Of a DNA stretch of 20,510 bases, positions 1 to 9,105 are shown piece after piece. The position numbers were made by a program, and so were the translations under genes. Where the stretch lies: the NCBI GenBank assembly GCA_002507205.1, contig DAZF01000076.1, forward strand, positions 1,556 to 22,065, written 5' to 3'. The notes below the pieces were generated by a model that was not told where the DNA came from, made no database searches, and was given only the letters and a program-made list of their open reading frames with translations. Each line of letters starts with the position of its first letter. The stretch's first letter is position 1. The stretch comes from Methanolobus sp. UBA32. Its GTDB lineage: Archaea > Halobacteriota > Methanosarcinia > Methanosarcinales > Methanosarcinaceae.

Positions 1-2090
1 CAGGCGCTGCAGCGCATGCAGGACACGGACGTCACATTCTTCACCACCTGATCCACCTGTACGGAAAAGACAAACCTATCGATGTGGGACCATCAAACCT
101 GCTTGCCCCAAACACCCAGGCAGTAACAGGTATCAAACCTGAAACACTTGGTGACTTGGAAGAGGTAATGGACTACGTTGAGGAACAACTCACACAGTTG
201 CTTGCAACCATCCACGCAGGACAGGAAGGAGCAGCCATTGACTTTGAATCAAAGATCCTCCATGGTGGAATGCTTGACCACGTTGGTATGGAAGTATCCG
301 ACCTTGCTCAGGTATCATGTCTGGGGATGCCAAAATCCGATCCTGAAGCACCACTTGTAGAGATCGGTATGGGTTGTATCGACTCAACCAAACCAGTTCT
401 TGTTGTCATTGGACACAATGTTGCAGGTGTGACCAATATCATGGATTACATACATGAACATGATCTGGGTGACAAGATGGAACTTGCAGGTCTGTGTTGT
501 ACTGCTATTGACATGACACGCTACCAAACCGATCAGGGTCAGAAACCACAGGCTAAAGTCATCGGTACTCTTGCAAAAGAACTCAAGATGATAAGGTCTG
601 GTGTTCCTGATGTTATCGTTGTTGATGAACAGTGCGTCAGAGCCGATGTCCTTGATGAGGCAAAGAAGCTTTCGATCCCTGTAATCACAACCAATGAAAA
701 GATCATGTATGGTCTGCGTAACAGGTCAAAGGACAGCGCAGCAGACATCATTGAAGATCTTTCAACTTTCAAGGAGCCAGGTGCCCTTATTCTTGATTTC
801 GATGTCCTTGGGGAAGTAGCTCCTGAACTTGCAATCAAGATGTCAAAGATCCGTGAAGAGATGGGAATCAAGGCTCTTCCAAGTGAGGATGAGCTTCAGG
901 AACTTTCCGCAAAGTGTGTCCAGTGTGGTGCATGTGAAATGGACTGTCCTGATAATCTCCCTATCATGGCAGCTATGAAGGCAGGAGTTGACAAGGACTT
1001 CAGCAAGTTCGAATACCTGCATGACAAGTGTATTGCATGTGGAAGATGTGATCAGTCATGTCCAAAGGATATTCCGGTCCTCAACATGATCGAGAAGGCT
1101 TCCCAGAAACTTATTCGTGAAGAGAAGGGACTTATGCGTGCAGGCAGGGGACAGATCAGTGACCCTGAGATCCGTGAAGAAGGTGTCAACCTTGTTCTTG
1201 GAACAACACCAGGTATCGTTGCAATGGTAGGATGTTCCAATTATCCGAATGGTACAAAGGACCTGTACATAGTAGCAGATGAAATGCTTAAGAGGAACTA
1301 CATTGTGGTAATGTCAGGATGTTCCGCAATGGACCTTGGAATGTACAAGAACGAAGATGGTGAGACTCTCTATGAGAAATATCCGGCCAAGTTCCTTGCA
1401 GGTAATCTCATCAACGTTGGTTCATGCGTATCCAATTCCCACATTACAGGAACAGCTATCAAAGTAGCTGCAATCTTTGCACAGAGGCAGGTTTCCGGTA
1501 ACTACGAAGAAATTGCCGATTATATCACAAACCGTATCGGTGCTGTTGGTGTAGCATGGGGAGCATACTCCCAGAAGGCAGCTTCAATCGCTTCCGGATG
1601 TAACAGGCTTGGTATACCTGTAGTTGTAGGACCACACGGTTCCAAGTATAGAAGAGCACTCATCGGTAAGCCATACCAGGAAGATGACTGGAAGGTATAT
1701 GACGCAAGAGATGGCTCTGAAATGCCAATTCCTGCATCACCTGAGTTCTTGCTGACAACAGCAGAATCCATTGAAGAACTGCTTCCAATGCTTGCAAAGA
1801 ACTGTATCCGTCCATCTGACAACAATATGGGCAGAATGATCAAACTTACCCACTACATGGAACTGAGCCAGAAGTACCTTGGTCATATGCCTGAGGACTG
1901 GTACAAGTTCGTAAGGATGGAGACTGACCTTCCACTCGCAAAGCGTGAAGAGCTTCTTAAGATACTTGAACAGGATCATGGATGGGAGATCGACTGGAAG
2001 CGTAAGAAGATACTTTCCGGACCTACAATGAAATCAGATGTTTCCGCCCAGCCTACAAACGTAAAGAGACTCTGCAAGGGGGAATGCTAA
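1..2090 (+). CDS. cdhA: CODH/ACS complex alpha subunit CdhA (carbon monoxide dehydrogenase), 5' partial
   Basis: Catalytic CO dehydrogenase subunit of the acetyl-CoA decarbonylase/synthase complex. It interconverts CO and CO2 with ferredoxin as electron partner. The reading frame is open from base 3, so the start lies upstream. About 695 residues are visible against roughly 800 in the family, so about 100 N-terminal residues are missing. Two ferredoxin-like 4Fe-4S motifs are clear: [12 protein letters not shown] (from 915) and [12 protein letters not shown] (from 1029); this ferredoxin insert is typical of the archaeal alpha subunit. Cys/His stretches expected to hold the Ni-Fe-S C-cluster are present: [38 protein letters not shown] and GPHGSKYRR. 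The GTG at 84 is an internal valine, because homologous sequence ([20 protein letters not shown]) reads in frame before it. The stop codon directly abuts the cdhB start. Identity is very secure. Confidence 0.97.
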   Translation, partial: GAAAHAGHGRHILHHLIHLYGKDKPIDVGPSNLLAPNTQAVTGIKPETLGDLEEVMDYVEEQLTQLLATIHAGQEGAAIDFESKILHGGMLDHVGMEVSDLAQVSCLGMPKSDPEAPLVEIGMGCIDSTKPVLVVIGHNVAGVTNIMDYIHEHDLGDKMELAGLCCTAIDMTRYQTDQGQKPQAKVIGTLAKELKMIRSGVPDVIVVDEQCVRADVLDEAKKLSIPVITTNEKIMYGLRNRSKDSAADIIEDLSTFKEPGALILDFDVLGEVAPELAIKMSKIREEMGIKALPSEDELQELSAKCVQCGACEMDCPDNLPIMAAMKAGVDKDFSKFEYLHDKCIACGRCDQSCPKDIPVLNMIEKASQKLIREEKGLMRAGRGQISDPEIREEGVNLVLGTTPGIVAMVGCSNYPNGTKDLYIVADEMLKRNYIVVMSGCSAMDLGMYKNEDGETLYEKYPAKFLAGNLINVGSCVSNSHITGTAIKVAAIFAQRQVSGNYEEIADYITNRIGAVGVAWGAYSQKAASIASGCNRLGIPVVVGPHGSKYRRALIGKPYQEDDWKVYDARDGSEMPIPASPEFLLTTAESIEELLPMLAKNCIRPSDNNMGRMIKLTHYMELSQKYLGHMPEDWYKFVRMETDLPLAKREELLKILEQDHGWEIDWKRKKILSGPTMKSDVSAQPTNVKRLCKGEC

Positions 2091-2606
2091 ATGGTCGATA
2101 CAACCAAGAACACACAGATCTACACCACATGGGGTCGAAAAGTAGCAAAACCCGTAAATCCAAATGTAGCTGGAAAGATGATCTCAAAAGCAAAGAGACC
2201 TCTGCTGGTAGTCGGATCTGAAATACTTGATGGTAACCATCTTCTCGTAGAGAAAACAATTGCCATAGCAAAGAAGGGAATTCCGGTAGCAGCTACCGGA
2301 CATTCCATCACAGCACTGATTGACAAGGGCATAGATGCAAAATACATCAATGTCCATTCACTTGGTCATTTCCTCGGGGATGAGAAATGGGGTGGTCTTG
2401 ATGGTAAGGGTTCATATGACACTATCCTTTTCCTCGGTCACAAGAAGTATTATCTTGATCAGGTCCTTTCAGGTCTCAAGAACTTCACAGACCTGAAGAC
2501 TGTTGCTATCGAGAGACATTTCATGCAGAATGCTACATTGTCCTTCGGAAATCTCAGACCTGAAGTACACCTTGAAGCACTTGACGAATTTATTGAGAAT
2601 TTATAA
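2091..2606 (+). CDS. cdhB: CODH/ACS complex epsilon subunit CdhB
   Basis: Small (171 aa) epsilon subunit that binds the alpha subunit to form the CO dehydrogenase component. The family has a Rossmann-like, DHS-type fold, and a role in flavin binding or electron transfer has been proposed but is not settled. The N-terminus ([18 protein letters not shown]), the [12 protein letters not shown] strand-turn and the [16 protein letters not shown] segment are typical. The ATG follows the cdhA stop with no gap, and the ribosome site (AAGGGGGA, about 2076-2083) lies in the last codons of cdhA, so translation is likely coupled. Length is normal. The assignment rests on sequence and on the conserved operon position. 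Confidence 0.95.
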   Translation: MVDTTKNTQIYTTWGRKVAKPVNPNVAGKMISKAKRPLLVVGSEILDGNHLLVEKTIAIAKKGIPVAATGHSITALIDKGIDAKYINVHSLGHFLGDEKWGGLDGKGSYDTILFLGHKKYYLDQVLSGLKNFTDLKTVAIERHFMQNATLSFGNLRPEVHLEALDEFIENL

Positions 2607-2634
2607 TTTATGCTGACAATACGGAGAACTAATC

Positions 2635-4053
2635 ATGGCAGATGAATTCCCTTTTGAAATCTCCCCTATGTTTGAGGGTGAGAGGATTAGAAAAGATGGT
2701 ATGTTTGTAGAACTTGCAGGTCCTAAGTCCAAAGGATTCGAACTTGTAAGGGCAGCAGAGATGGACGATGTTGAGGATGGCAGGTTCACACTTATCGGTC
2801 CTGATCTTTCAGACATGGAAGAAGGTTCCAGGTATCCTCTTGCAATGGTCTATAAGATCGCAGGAGAGCTTGTAGAAGCTGACCTCGAGTCCATTGTGGA
2901 AAGAAGGAACCACGAATTCCAGAACTACATACAGGGCTTCATGCACCTGAACCAGAGAGATGATGTCTGGATGAGGGTCAGCAAGGACGCAATTGCAAAG
3001 GGTATGACTTCCTTTGAGCCTGTTGCAAAGGCAATTATGATGCTCTTTAAGAACGAACTCCCGTTCATAGAGAAGGTCGAAGCTATCTATATAACAGATA
3101 TGGATGAGATCGAGAAAGAGATCGAGAATGCAAAGGATGTCTATAAGGCAAGAGACGAGAGAACCCGTGACCTTCACGACGAGGACGTTGACACATTCTA
3201 CGGATGTACTCTCTGTGCATCATTCGCTCCGACCAATGTTTGTGTGGTAACACCAGACAGGATCTCACTTTGTGGTGCTATTAACTGGTTTGATGGAAGG
3301 GCGGCAGCAAAGGTAGATCCAGAGGGTCCACAGTTCGCAATTCCAAAAGGAGATGTCATCGACGCAGAATCCGGAGAATATACCGGTGTAAATGAAGCTG
3401 CAAAGAGATTGTCAAGCGGCGAATATGACCGCATAAAGCTGCACTCATTCTTTGAGTACCCACACACATCCTGTGGATGTTTCGAAGTAGTAGGATTCTA
3501 CATTCCTGAAGTAGATGGTATCGGATGGGTAGACAGGGACTTCGCAGGTACAGCACCAAACGGACTTCAGTTCTCGACCATGGCCGGACAGACCGGTGGA
3601 GGAAAGCAGGTTGTCGGTTTCCTTGGAGTAGGTGTCAATTACTTCCGTTCACCAAAATTCATCCAGTCTGACGGCGGATGGGACAGGGTTGTATGGATGC
3701 CAAAGATGCTCAAGGATAAGGTATTGAATGACATGCCTAAAAACATTCGCGATATGGTAGCAACTGAAGAAGATGCAACAGATGTCGAAACTCTCAGGAC
3801 CTTCCTCAAGGACAAGAACCACCCAATACTTGAAAGATGGGTAGAGGAAGAAGAGGAAGCACCTGAAGAGGAAGAAGCACCTGAAGCAGCAGCTCCACAG
3901 GGAGGATTCGCTGCTCCACAGATGATGCAGATGCCTTCAAACTTCATGCCATCCATGCCAATGATGAGCGGCGGCGGATCAGGCGGTGTGAAGATCATAT
4001 TGAAGAATGCAAAGGTCAGCATCGAAAAGGTAATCATTAAGAAACAGGACTAA
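2635..4053 (+). CDS. cdhC: CODH/ACS complex beta subunit CdhC (acetyl-CoA synthase, A-cluster)
   Basis: Makes or cleaves the C-C and C-S bonds of acetyl-CoA at the Ni-Ni-4Fe4S A-cluster. The 472-aa protein has all six expected cysteines: C191, C194, C203 and C213 in FYGCTLC...NVC...SLCGAINWFDG, which by homology to bacterial ACS bind the cubane, and C280-G-C282 (TSCGCF), which by the same homology hold the distal nickel. The archaeal beta subunit lacks the N-terminal CODH-binding domain of bacterial ACS, and the length fits that short form. Residues 403-451 form a low-complexity linker: acidic Glu/Pro/Ala, then Gln/Met/Pro-rich, then Gly/Ser. A basic 21-residue tail follows (KIILKNAKVSIEKVIIKK). 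A GGAG ribosome site at 2623-2626 sits 8 nt before the ATG. The gene is 28 nt after cdhB and 12 nt before the cooC-like gene. Confidence 0.97.
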   Translation: MADEFPFEISPMFEGERIRKDGMFVELAGPKSKGFELVRAAEMDDVEDGRFTLIGPDLSDMEEGSRYPLAMVYKIAGELVEADLESIVERRNHEFQNYIQGFMHLNQRDDVWMRVSKDAIAKGMTSFEPVAKAIMMLFKNELPFIEKVEAIYITDMDEIEKEIENAKDVYKARDERTRDLHDEDVDTFYGCTLCASFAPTNVCVVTPDRISLCGAINWFDGRAAAKVDPEGPQFAIPKGDVIDAESGEYTGVNEAAKRLSSGEYDRIKLHSFFEYPHTSCGCFEVVGFYIPEVDGIGWVDRDFAGTAPNGLQFSTMAGQTGGGKQVVGFLGVGVNYFRSPKFIQSDGGWDRVVWMPKMLKDKVLNDMPKNIRDMVATEEDATDVETLRTFLKDKNHPILERWVEEEEEAPEEEEAPEAAAPQGGFAAPQMMQMPSNFMPSMPMMSGGGSGGVKIILKNAKVSIEKVIIKKQD

Positions 4054-4065
4054 GAGAGGTTTTCT

Positions 4066-4818
4066 GTGGCTAAGATTATTGCAGTGACAGGTAAAGGCGG
4101 AACAGGGAAGACTGCAACGACCAGTCTTCTCATCCGCCACCTTACAAAAGGTGACAAGGTTGTCCTTGCTGTTGATGCGGACCCTGATACCAACCTTCCC
4201 GAAACACTGGGATGTGAAACCAATAAGACAATTGGCGATATCAAGGAGTTCATGCATGATGAGCGTGATAATCTTCCTCCTGATGTCAACAAGGAATCCA
4301 TATTGGAAGGAAAGCTCTATGAGGTCCTTGAAGAAATGCCGGGATATGACCTGCTTGTTATGGGCAGGCCTGAAGGTTCAGGATGTTATTGTTATGTTAA
4401 CAACCTGCTTCGCGGTATCATGAACAAGCTTGTGGCCAATTACGATGTACTTATCATCGATGCAGAAGCAGGTCTGGAACATTTCAGCAGGAAGATCTTC
4501 AGGAACGTTGATGATCTTGTAGTTGTCACCGACGGCTCACGCAGAGGTTTAAGGACGGCCGAGCGTATCCGGGAACTTGTGGGTGAGTTGGAGACCGATG
4601 TCTCGAACATCTATGTTGTTGCAAACAAGGTCACAGATGCAAACCGTGAGAGGATCGCCAGTACTGCTGAAGAACTTGGCCTTGAATTGATAGGAATGAT
4701 CCCTGTGGACGAGATGATAATTGAAAGAGATCTCGCCGGGGAACCTTTATTTGATCTTCCGGATAATTCCGCAGCAGTGCAGGAAATTGAGAAGATCGCT
4801 CAGAAACTTGGTTTGTAA
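4066..4818 (+). CDS. cooC: CooC/AcsF-type nickel-insertion ATPase of the cdh operon
   Basis: A 250-aa MinD/CooC-family P-loop ATPase. The deviant Walker A motif GKGGTGKT is at residues 9-16, [13 protein letters not shown] follows strand 2, and [10 protein letters not shown] (131-140) is the switch/Walker B region. The Cys-X-Cys in [10 protein letters not shown] (C107, C109) matches the metal-binding pair through which CooC dimers bind nickel or zinc. By family knowledge it uses ATP to help load nickel into CODH (CooC) or the ACS A-cluster (AcsF). Its place between cdhC and cdhD makes service to this complex almost certain, but which cluster it serves cannot be read from sequence. The start is GTG at 4066, with GAGAGGT (4054-4060) just upstream and only 12 nt after the cdhC stop. 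Confidence 0.9.
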   Translation: MAKIIAVTGKGGTGKTATTSLLIRHLTKGDKVVLAVDADPDTNLPETLGCETNKTIGDIKEFMHDERDNLPPDVNKESILEGKLYEVLEEMPGYDLLVMGRPEGSGCYCYVNNLLRGIMNKLVANYDVLIIDAEAGLEHFSRKIFRNVDDLVVVTDGSRRGLRTAERIRELVGELETDVSNIYVVANKVTDANRERIASTAEELGLELIGMIPVDEMIIERDLAGEPLFDLPDNSAAVQEIEKIAQKLGL

Positions 4819-4844
4819 AAATATTATCATATGGTGGAATGCAC

Positions 4845-6170
4845 ATGACAAAGAAAATGAAATTATCGCAGCTTAGTGATATGTTGCAGGACCTCAATGT
4901 GGAATCACTGGAAGGAGTGACCATCGAAGGTGACATTGAGCTCAATATTACAGGTGGTGGCGGACTCAATCCTGCACTTGCCTATGCTCTGGGAAGCGAA
5001 ATATCTCAGATATCCCTGCACATGGCTAATATCGGAAGGATCCTTGGATTCCCTGCTGAACAATTGTTCGCATCTGCTTTTGGAATGGGTGAAATGCCCC
5101 AGCCTCAGGCACTTCCAACTTCCCCGAAGATACAGGAATTACTTGCTTCCAAATTTGAGGTTGCAAAGGTTGACAACTGGAAGAATCCTATCCGGGAAGT
5201 TACACTTGGTGCAACATCAGGTGACGGTGGTTCAAGGAAGAGCACTGTAACCCTTGGTGGAGAAAACGCACTTCCATACTACTTTGATGCAGAGATGCCT
5301 CACAGGAATTACGTCACAATGGATGTCTTCGACATGCCAATAGGAATGGCAAAGTCAGTTAAGGGCAATTATGAAGACGTTATCAACGACCCTGCCGAAT
5401 GGGCAAAGAAGGTCGTACGTGAGTTCAATGCTGACATGGTAACCATTCACTTAATTTCAACTGACCCGCTCATCAACGATACCTCTGCAAAGGAAGCAGC
5501 AAAGGTCGTAGAAGATGTCCTGCAGGCAGTTGACGTACCTATTGTTATCGGTGGTTCAGGAAACCCTGAGAAAGACCCTGAAGTGCTTGAAAAGGCAGCT
5601 GAGGTCGCAGAGGGTGAAAGAGTTCTCCTGGCATCTGCAAGTCTTAATCTTGACTACGAGAGAATAGCAAAAGCCGCCATGGATTACGGACATGTTGTCC
5701 TGTCATGGACACAGCTTGAGATCAATGCTCAGAAGGAACTTAACAGGAAACTTATGAAGCAGTGTAATGTCCCAAGGGACCGCATAATAATGGACCCAAC
5801 AACCGCAGCTCTGGGATACGGTCTTGATTATGCATACACCAACATGGAGCGCATAAGGCTTGCCGGTCTTATGGGCGACGATGAACTCACATTCCCAATG
5901 TCATCCGGTACTACCAATGCATGGGGTGCCCGTGAGGCATGGATGGTCTCATCCCCGCTAAAGCAGGACTCTGACTGGGGACCAAGGGAATATCGTGGAC
6001 CTATCTGGGAGATCGTTACAGGTCTTGCACTCTCACTTGCAGGTAATGATATGTTCATGATGATGCACCCAACATCAGTTCAGGTGCTCAAGGAAATTAC
6101 ACAGACACTTTACGGATCAATCGAGTCTGAAGAGATTGACATCACCAACTGGATCGGAGCGGAGGTGTGA
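4845..6170 (+). CDS. cdhD: CODH/ACS complex delta subunit CdhD (corrinoid Fe-S protein, small subunit)
   Basis: Small subunit of the corrinoid/iron-sulfur protein that passes the methyl group between tetrahydrosarcinapterin and the A-cluster. It is a TIM-barrel protein without its own Fe-S cluster and pairs with CdhE. The [17 protein letters not shown] stretch, [32 protein letters not shown] and the [10 protein letters not shown] region are typical. Two in-frame ATGs are available (4839 and 4845). The GGTGG at 4833-4837 is only 1 nt from the first but 7 nt from the second, so I chose 4845 ([10 protein letters not shown], 441 aa). The gene ends 3 nt before cdhE, and its last codons carry the cdhE ribosome site. 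Confidence 0.95.
   Translation: MTKKMKLSQLSDMLQDLNVESLEGVTIEGDIELNITGGGGLNPALAYALGSEISQISLHMANIGRILGFPAEQLFASAFGMGEMPQPQALPTSPKIQELLASKFEVAKVDNWKNPIREVTLGATSGDGGSRKSTVTLGGENALPYYFDAEMPHRNYVTMDVFDMPIGMAKSVKGNYEDVINDPAEWAKKVVREFNADMVTIHLISTDPLINDTSAKEAAKVVEDVLQAVDVPIVIGGSGNPEKDPEVLEKAAEVAEGERVLLASASLNLDYERIAKAAMDYGHVVLSWTQLEINAQKELNRKLMKQCNVPRDRIIMDPTTAALGYGLDYAYTNMERIRLAGLMGDDELTFPMSSGTTNAWGAREAWMVSSPLKQDSDWGPREYRGPIWEIVTGLALSLAGNDMFMMMHPTSVQVLKEITQTLYGSIESEEIDITNWIGAEV
6161..6167 (+). promoter_or_regulatory. Strong ribosome binding site of cdhE inside cdhD
   Basis: GGAGGTG lies 6 nt before the cdhE ATG and within the last codons of cdhD, the best Shine-Dalgarno match of the operon. It fixes the cdhE start at 6174 and suggests translational coupling, which would help equal output of the two corrinoid-protein subunits. 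Confidence 0.8.
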
Positions 6171-6173
6171 TAA

Positions 6174-7583
6174 ATGAAAATTAACAGTCCACTTGAAGCT
6201 TACAAATTCCTTCCAGCCACCAACTGTGGTGAATGTGGTGAACCAACATGTATGGCTTTTGCAGCACATCTTATTGACAGATCCCATAAACTCACAGATT
6301 GTACTCCAATACTGGAGCCAAAATTCAAGAAGAAGTATGAAGAGCTTGATGCACTTCTGGCTCCTGAGATAAGGGAAGTTGAGATCGGTGTTGGTGACAA
6401 GATCGCAAAGATCGGTGGAGATGATGTACTCTACAGGCACAAGCTTACATTCTTCAACCAGACACAGTTAGCATACGATGTATGGGACACAATGGATGAG
6501 AAGGATCTCGTTGAGAGGGTAAAATACATACAGGACTTCAAGAAGTTCTATGTAGGCAACTTCCTCACCGTGGATATGGTAGCAGTACGCTGCACATCCA
6601 ATGACGCAAAGAAGTTCGCTGCAGCAGTGAAGAAGGTAGTCGAAACAACAGACCTGCCAATCATTCTCTGTTCATTCGATCCTGAAGTGCTCAAAGCAGG
6701 TCTTGAAGCTTCAAAGGGAAGAAACCCACTGCTCTATGCAGCAAACAAGGACAACTGGAAGGAAGTCGCAGATCTTGCACTGGAGTACGATGTACCTGTA
6801 ACACTCTTTGCACCAAATGACCTTGATCTTCTCAAGTCACTGGCAAAGACCTTTGCAGCAATGGGTACAGAGAAACTTGTACTTGATCCGGGAACATTCC
6901 CAACCGGCAAACAGCTCAAACAGACCTTTACCAATTTCGTTAAGGTACGCAGGGCTGGTATTGACGGTGACCGTGAGATCGCTTATCCAATAATGGCAGT
7001 TCCATTTACAGCATGGATGGCTCATGATGATCCTGTAAGTGCATCTTACTGGGAAACCGTGGTCACATCAGTGTTCACCATCAGATACGGTGACATAATG
7101 ATCCTCCATAGTACAGAGCCTTATGCTGTCTTACCTGAGCTACACATCCGTGATACTATCTACACAGATCCAAGGAAGCCTGTTTCTGTTGATCCTGGAA
7201 TGTACAAGGTAGGGGAACCAACTGCGGATTCACCAGTACTTGTTACGACCAACTTCGCTCTCACATACTACACAGTAGAGAGTGATATCGCATCCAACAA
7301 GATCGACTGTTTCCTCTGGGCAATTGATACTGATGGTATCGGTGTAGAGGCTGCAGTTGCCGGTGGGCAGCTTACCGCCGCCAAGATCAAGAAGGGAATC
7401 GAGGAATCAGGCTTTGACCTTAAGAAGGACACATCACACAACACCATAATTCTTCCGGGACTCGCAGCACGTCTGCAGGGCGATGTGGAAGATGAGACTG
7501 GTGCTAATGTTATGATCGGTCCTGCAGATTCCGGAAGGATTCCTGGCTGGATGGAAAAGAACTGGCCACCACAGAAGAAATAA
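6174..7583 (+). CDS. cdhE: CODH/ACS complex gamma subunit CdhE (corrinoid Fe-S protein, large subunit)
   Basis: Large subunit of the corrinoid/iron-sulfur protein, carrying the corrinoid that is methylated and a low-potential 4Fe-4S cluster. The N-terminal cluster motif NCGECGEPTCMAFA...TDC gives C18, C21, C26 and C43. A TIM-barrel domain follows (around residues 75-320). The C-terminal part (about 345-469) includes VLVTTNFALTYYTVESDI and HNTIILPGLAARLQGDVED and matches the cobalamin-binding domain of the family. The 469-aa length is normal. It is the last gene of the operon: a strong hairpin and T-rich run follow directly. No ferredoxin gene follows it here. Confidence 0.96.
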   Translation: MKINSPLEAYKFLPATNCGECGEPTCMAFAAHLIDRSHKLTDCTPILEPKFKKKYEELDALLAPEIREVEIGVGDKIAKIGGDDVLYRHKLTFFNQTQLAYDVWDTMDEKDLVERVKYIQDFKKFYVGNFLTVDMVAVRCTSNDAKKFAAAVKKVVETTDLPIILCSFDPEVLKAGLEASKGRNPLLYAANKDNWKEVADLALEYDVPVTLFAPNDLDLLKSLAKTFAAMGTEKLVLDPGTFPTGKQLKQTFTNFVKVRRAGIDGDREIAYPIMAVPFTAWMAHDDPVSASYWETVVTSVFTIRYGDIMILHSTEPYAVLPELHIRDTIYTDPRKPVSVDPGMYKVGEPTADSPVLVTTNFALTYYTVESDIASNKIDCFLWAIDTDGIGVEAAVAGGQLTAAKIKKGIEESGFDLKKDTSHNTIILPGLAARLQGDVEDETGANVMIGPADSGRIPGWMEKNWPPQKK

Positions 7584-7591
7584 GACTTTTT

Positions 7592-7634
7592 GAAAGGTGC
7601 TATGCCGTTCACATGGCACCTTTCTTTTAAATTT
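7592..7634 (+). terminator. Hairpin plus T-rich tail ending the cdh operon
   Basis: GAAAGGTGCTATG (7592-7604) pairs with CATGGCACCTTTC (7612-7624). This gives a 13-bp stem with one G-T wobble and a 7-nt loop. TTTTAAATTTT follows at once. It begins 8 nt after the cdhE stop. It is the strongest terminator-like structure in the window. Confidence 0.8.
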
Positions 7635-7744
7635 TAAAATATGGATGTGGATATGGGTTTGATTAGCACATTTCTATCCAAAAAATGCTATTTTTGAACA
7701 CAAAATTATTATACTTTTTACATGTGGTTTTACGTTGGGATAAA

Positions 7745-8092
7745 ATGGATATGATCATACGTCATCACAATAGCATAGAACTGACTAAAAACGGAAAGCA
7801 TTGCGTCATTATTGGCGATGTTAATGATGTTGGGGATGAGCATATTGAAAAAATGGCTGAGTGGGCCACGTCCTTATGGGACTATGATAAGATAACCATG
7901 TGGAAAAAATCGGATTCAATGAGTCCCGGCTATTTTATACGTGACAGTGAAGGCGGCAGATACAAAGTACATGTCCTTGATCTCGATCAAAAAGCAGAAC
8001 TTTTCGGAGGCACACGAAAAGACAGTCCGGCAAAGCTGGACAACTGGAATAAAAAAGAATTGCTTGCTTATGTAGACTGGTTTATTGAATAA
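7745..8092 (+). CDS. Hypothetical protein (115 aa), unrecognised
   Basis: I do not recognise this protein. From the ATG at 7745 it has 115 residues (MDMIIRHHNSIELTKNGKH...), is soluble, charged, and rich in Asp, Lys and Trp (WATSLWDYDKITMWKK, LDNWNKKELLAYVDWF). There is no signal peptide, membrane segment or Cys motif. The frame is open back to an ATG at 7685, but the extra 20 residues (MLFLNTKLLYFLHVVLRWDK) have no ribosome site. GTTGGGA (7734-7740) lies just before 7745, and a TATA-like TTATTATA lies at 7706-7713, about 35-40 nt upstream. It stands alone between the cdh terminator and a convergent set of small genes, so context gives no function. Confidence 0.65.
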   Translation: MDMIIRHHNSIELTKNGKHCVIIGDVNDVGDEHIEKMAEWATSLWDYDKITMWKKSDSMSPGYFIRDSEGGRYKVHVLDLDQKAELFGGTRKDSPAKLDNWNKKELLAYVDWFIE

Positions 8093-8142
8093 GCGTATCT
8101 TCCATAAATTAAAATGTAAATGTGAAGATTGTCAATGATAGA

Positions 8143-8322
8143 TCAATACCCACAATCATCGATCATTATTTCTTGAATATGATCTCTGTTTAAATCAACA
8201 GAAACATTCGATTCAAGATACTTCAAAAATTCACATTTTCCGGTTTTCACAAAGATGATGCACTTTTGACAGTAAAGCTTTTTGTTTTCTTCAGAATAAC
8301 CCAGCTCTTCTATCAGACACAT
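8143..8322 (-). CDS. Small Cys-containing protein (59 aa), unrecognised
   Basis: Minus-strand small gene, MCLIEELGYSEENKKLYCQK..., 59 residues, ending ...MIDDCGY. It has five cysteines: C2, then C18-Q-K-C21, C30 and C57. A zinc site is possible but incomplete. The start ATG at 8322 lies inside the last codons of the upstream small zinc-ribbon gene, with a 10-nt overlap in another frame, and GGGGTG lies just upstream. That pattern is typical of translational coupling. Nothing in the sequence identifies a function. Existence is supported by the coupled start, the full-length open frame and acidic, non-repetitive composition; it is too short for certainty. Confidence 0.5.
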   Translation of the reverse strand: MCLIEELGYSEENKKLYCQKCIIFVKTGKCEFLKYLESNVSVDLNRDHIQEIMIDDCGY

Positions 8323-8480
8323 GCGTTCACCCCATTATCATTGATCGTAATTGTTACCATGTCCTTTGCGGAAGTTATTCTTCCGCAGTCCTTACAATAA
8401 TAGAATACATTAGATCCTATCAGTTGTCGTTTAAGTTCAGTGCTACAATGTTTGCAACATAGGTTCTCTTCTTTACCCAT
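8313..8480 (-). CDS. Small zinc-ribbon protein (55 aa)
   Basis: Minus-strand protein of 55 residues (MGKEENLCCKHCSTEL...) with two CxxC knuckles: C9-K-H-C12 and C29-K-D-C32 (YYCKDCGR), about 17 residues apart. This is the spacing of a single zinc ribbon. The start was set at ATG 8480 because GGGAGA (8493-8488) lies 7 nt upstream. A GTG at 8495 would add five residues but overlaps that ribosome site. Zinc binding is a fair inference; the target (DNA, RNA or protein) is unknown. It overlaps the 59-aa gene by 10 nt and follows a 50-aa gene by 37 nt, so the three may form one transcript. Confidence 0.65.
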   Translation of the reverse strand: MGKEENLCCKHCSTELKRQLIGSNVFYYCKDCGRITSAKDMVTITINDNGVNACV

Positions 8481-8517
8481 ACGATAATCTCCCACAGATT
8501 CCCAAATACAAAGCTAT

Positions 8518-8670
8518 TTATTTAGCACCCATTCCGCCAATCATGAAGCGCATAAACTCCAGATCGTCTTTATCAGTTGTTTCTTTGAATCGTCCGTTGA
8601 TAACTAATTGTAGATCACAATCAGTTACATTATTTATACATGCATTCACATGTTTTTTAATATTGCGCAT
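8518..8670 (-). CDS. Small hypothetical protein (50 aa)
   Basis: Minus-strand frame of 50 residues, MRNIKKHVNACINNVTDCDL..., with a basic N-terminus and a Met/Gly-rich end (EFMRFMIGGMGAK). No domain is recognised. The frame is open to 8733, but the extra 21 residues lack a ribosome site, whereas GAGGA (about 8683-8679) stands 8 nt before the ATG at 8670. Minus-strand TATA-like boxes lie at about 8716-8725 and 8739-8753. It would be the first gene of the three-gene small-protein unit. The call is tentative because of size. Confidence 0.5.
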   Translation of the reverse strand: MRNIKKHVNACINNVTDCDLQLVINGRFKETTDKDDLEFMRFMIGGMGAK

Positions 8671-8738
8671 AAATTTTCCTCTTTTGTTACTATCAAACTC
8701 TAATTGACATGCACAAATATATATTCGATGCATATAAT

Positions 8739-8753
8739 CTATATATATTTAAG
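8739..8753 (-). promoter_or_regulatory. TATA box candidate for the small-protein cluster
   Basis: On the minus strand the sequence reads CTTAAATATATATAG, a good match to an archaeal BRE/TATA element. Transcription would begin near 8719, about 50 nt before the 50-aa gene. A second, closer AATATATATTTG box at about 8716-8725 could serve instead. Confidence 0.45.
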
Positions 8754-9105
8754 TTTAATACATATTTTTAAAAATTAATTTATTTTGTGTGAATAGCTTG
8801 TGGTTATAATTAGTTGCATTTTCATCACATGAAGATTTCAAGTCTGCTATCTCTGGAATTCCAATAATCAATTATTAATATTATATATAAGTAATTAATT
8901 ATATATAAATCATTATAGTTGTTAGTGTTATTTTATATCTGGTCTGATAGGGTGTCAGGGGTAGTTTTTACCTTCAAAACTCTTCAAAATAAAAATAATA
9001 GATGGAATAAAAAGCCCTACTTACAATGCATATATCGGGATTCTGTATAATAAACACTAAGAATATCTTTATTTCAGGTGTAATTCAACGGTATGTTGAA
9101 ACATG

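Noticed and set aside
84..2090. GTG at 84 as the start of cdhA
   Set aside because: Homologous CdhA sequence reads in frame back to base 3, so the gene begins before the window.
3639..4037. 132-aa minus-strand Ser-rich open frame opposite cdhC
   Set aside because: The Ser runs are the reverse reading of the acidic codons of the CdhC linker.
8097..8129. Weak hairpin ATCTTC/GAAGAT between convergent genes as a terminator
   Set aside because: Six base pairs with a 21-nt loop and no T tract are not enough.
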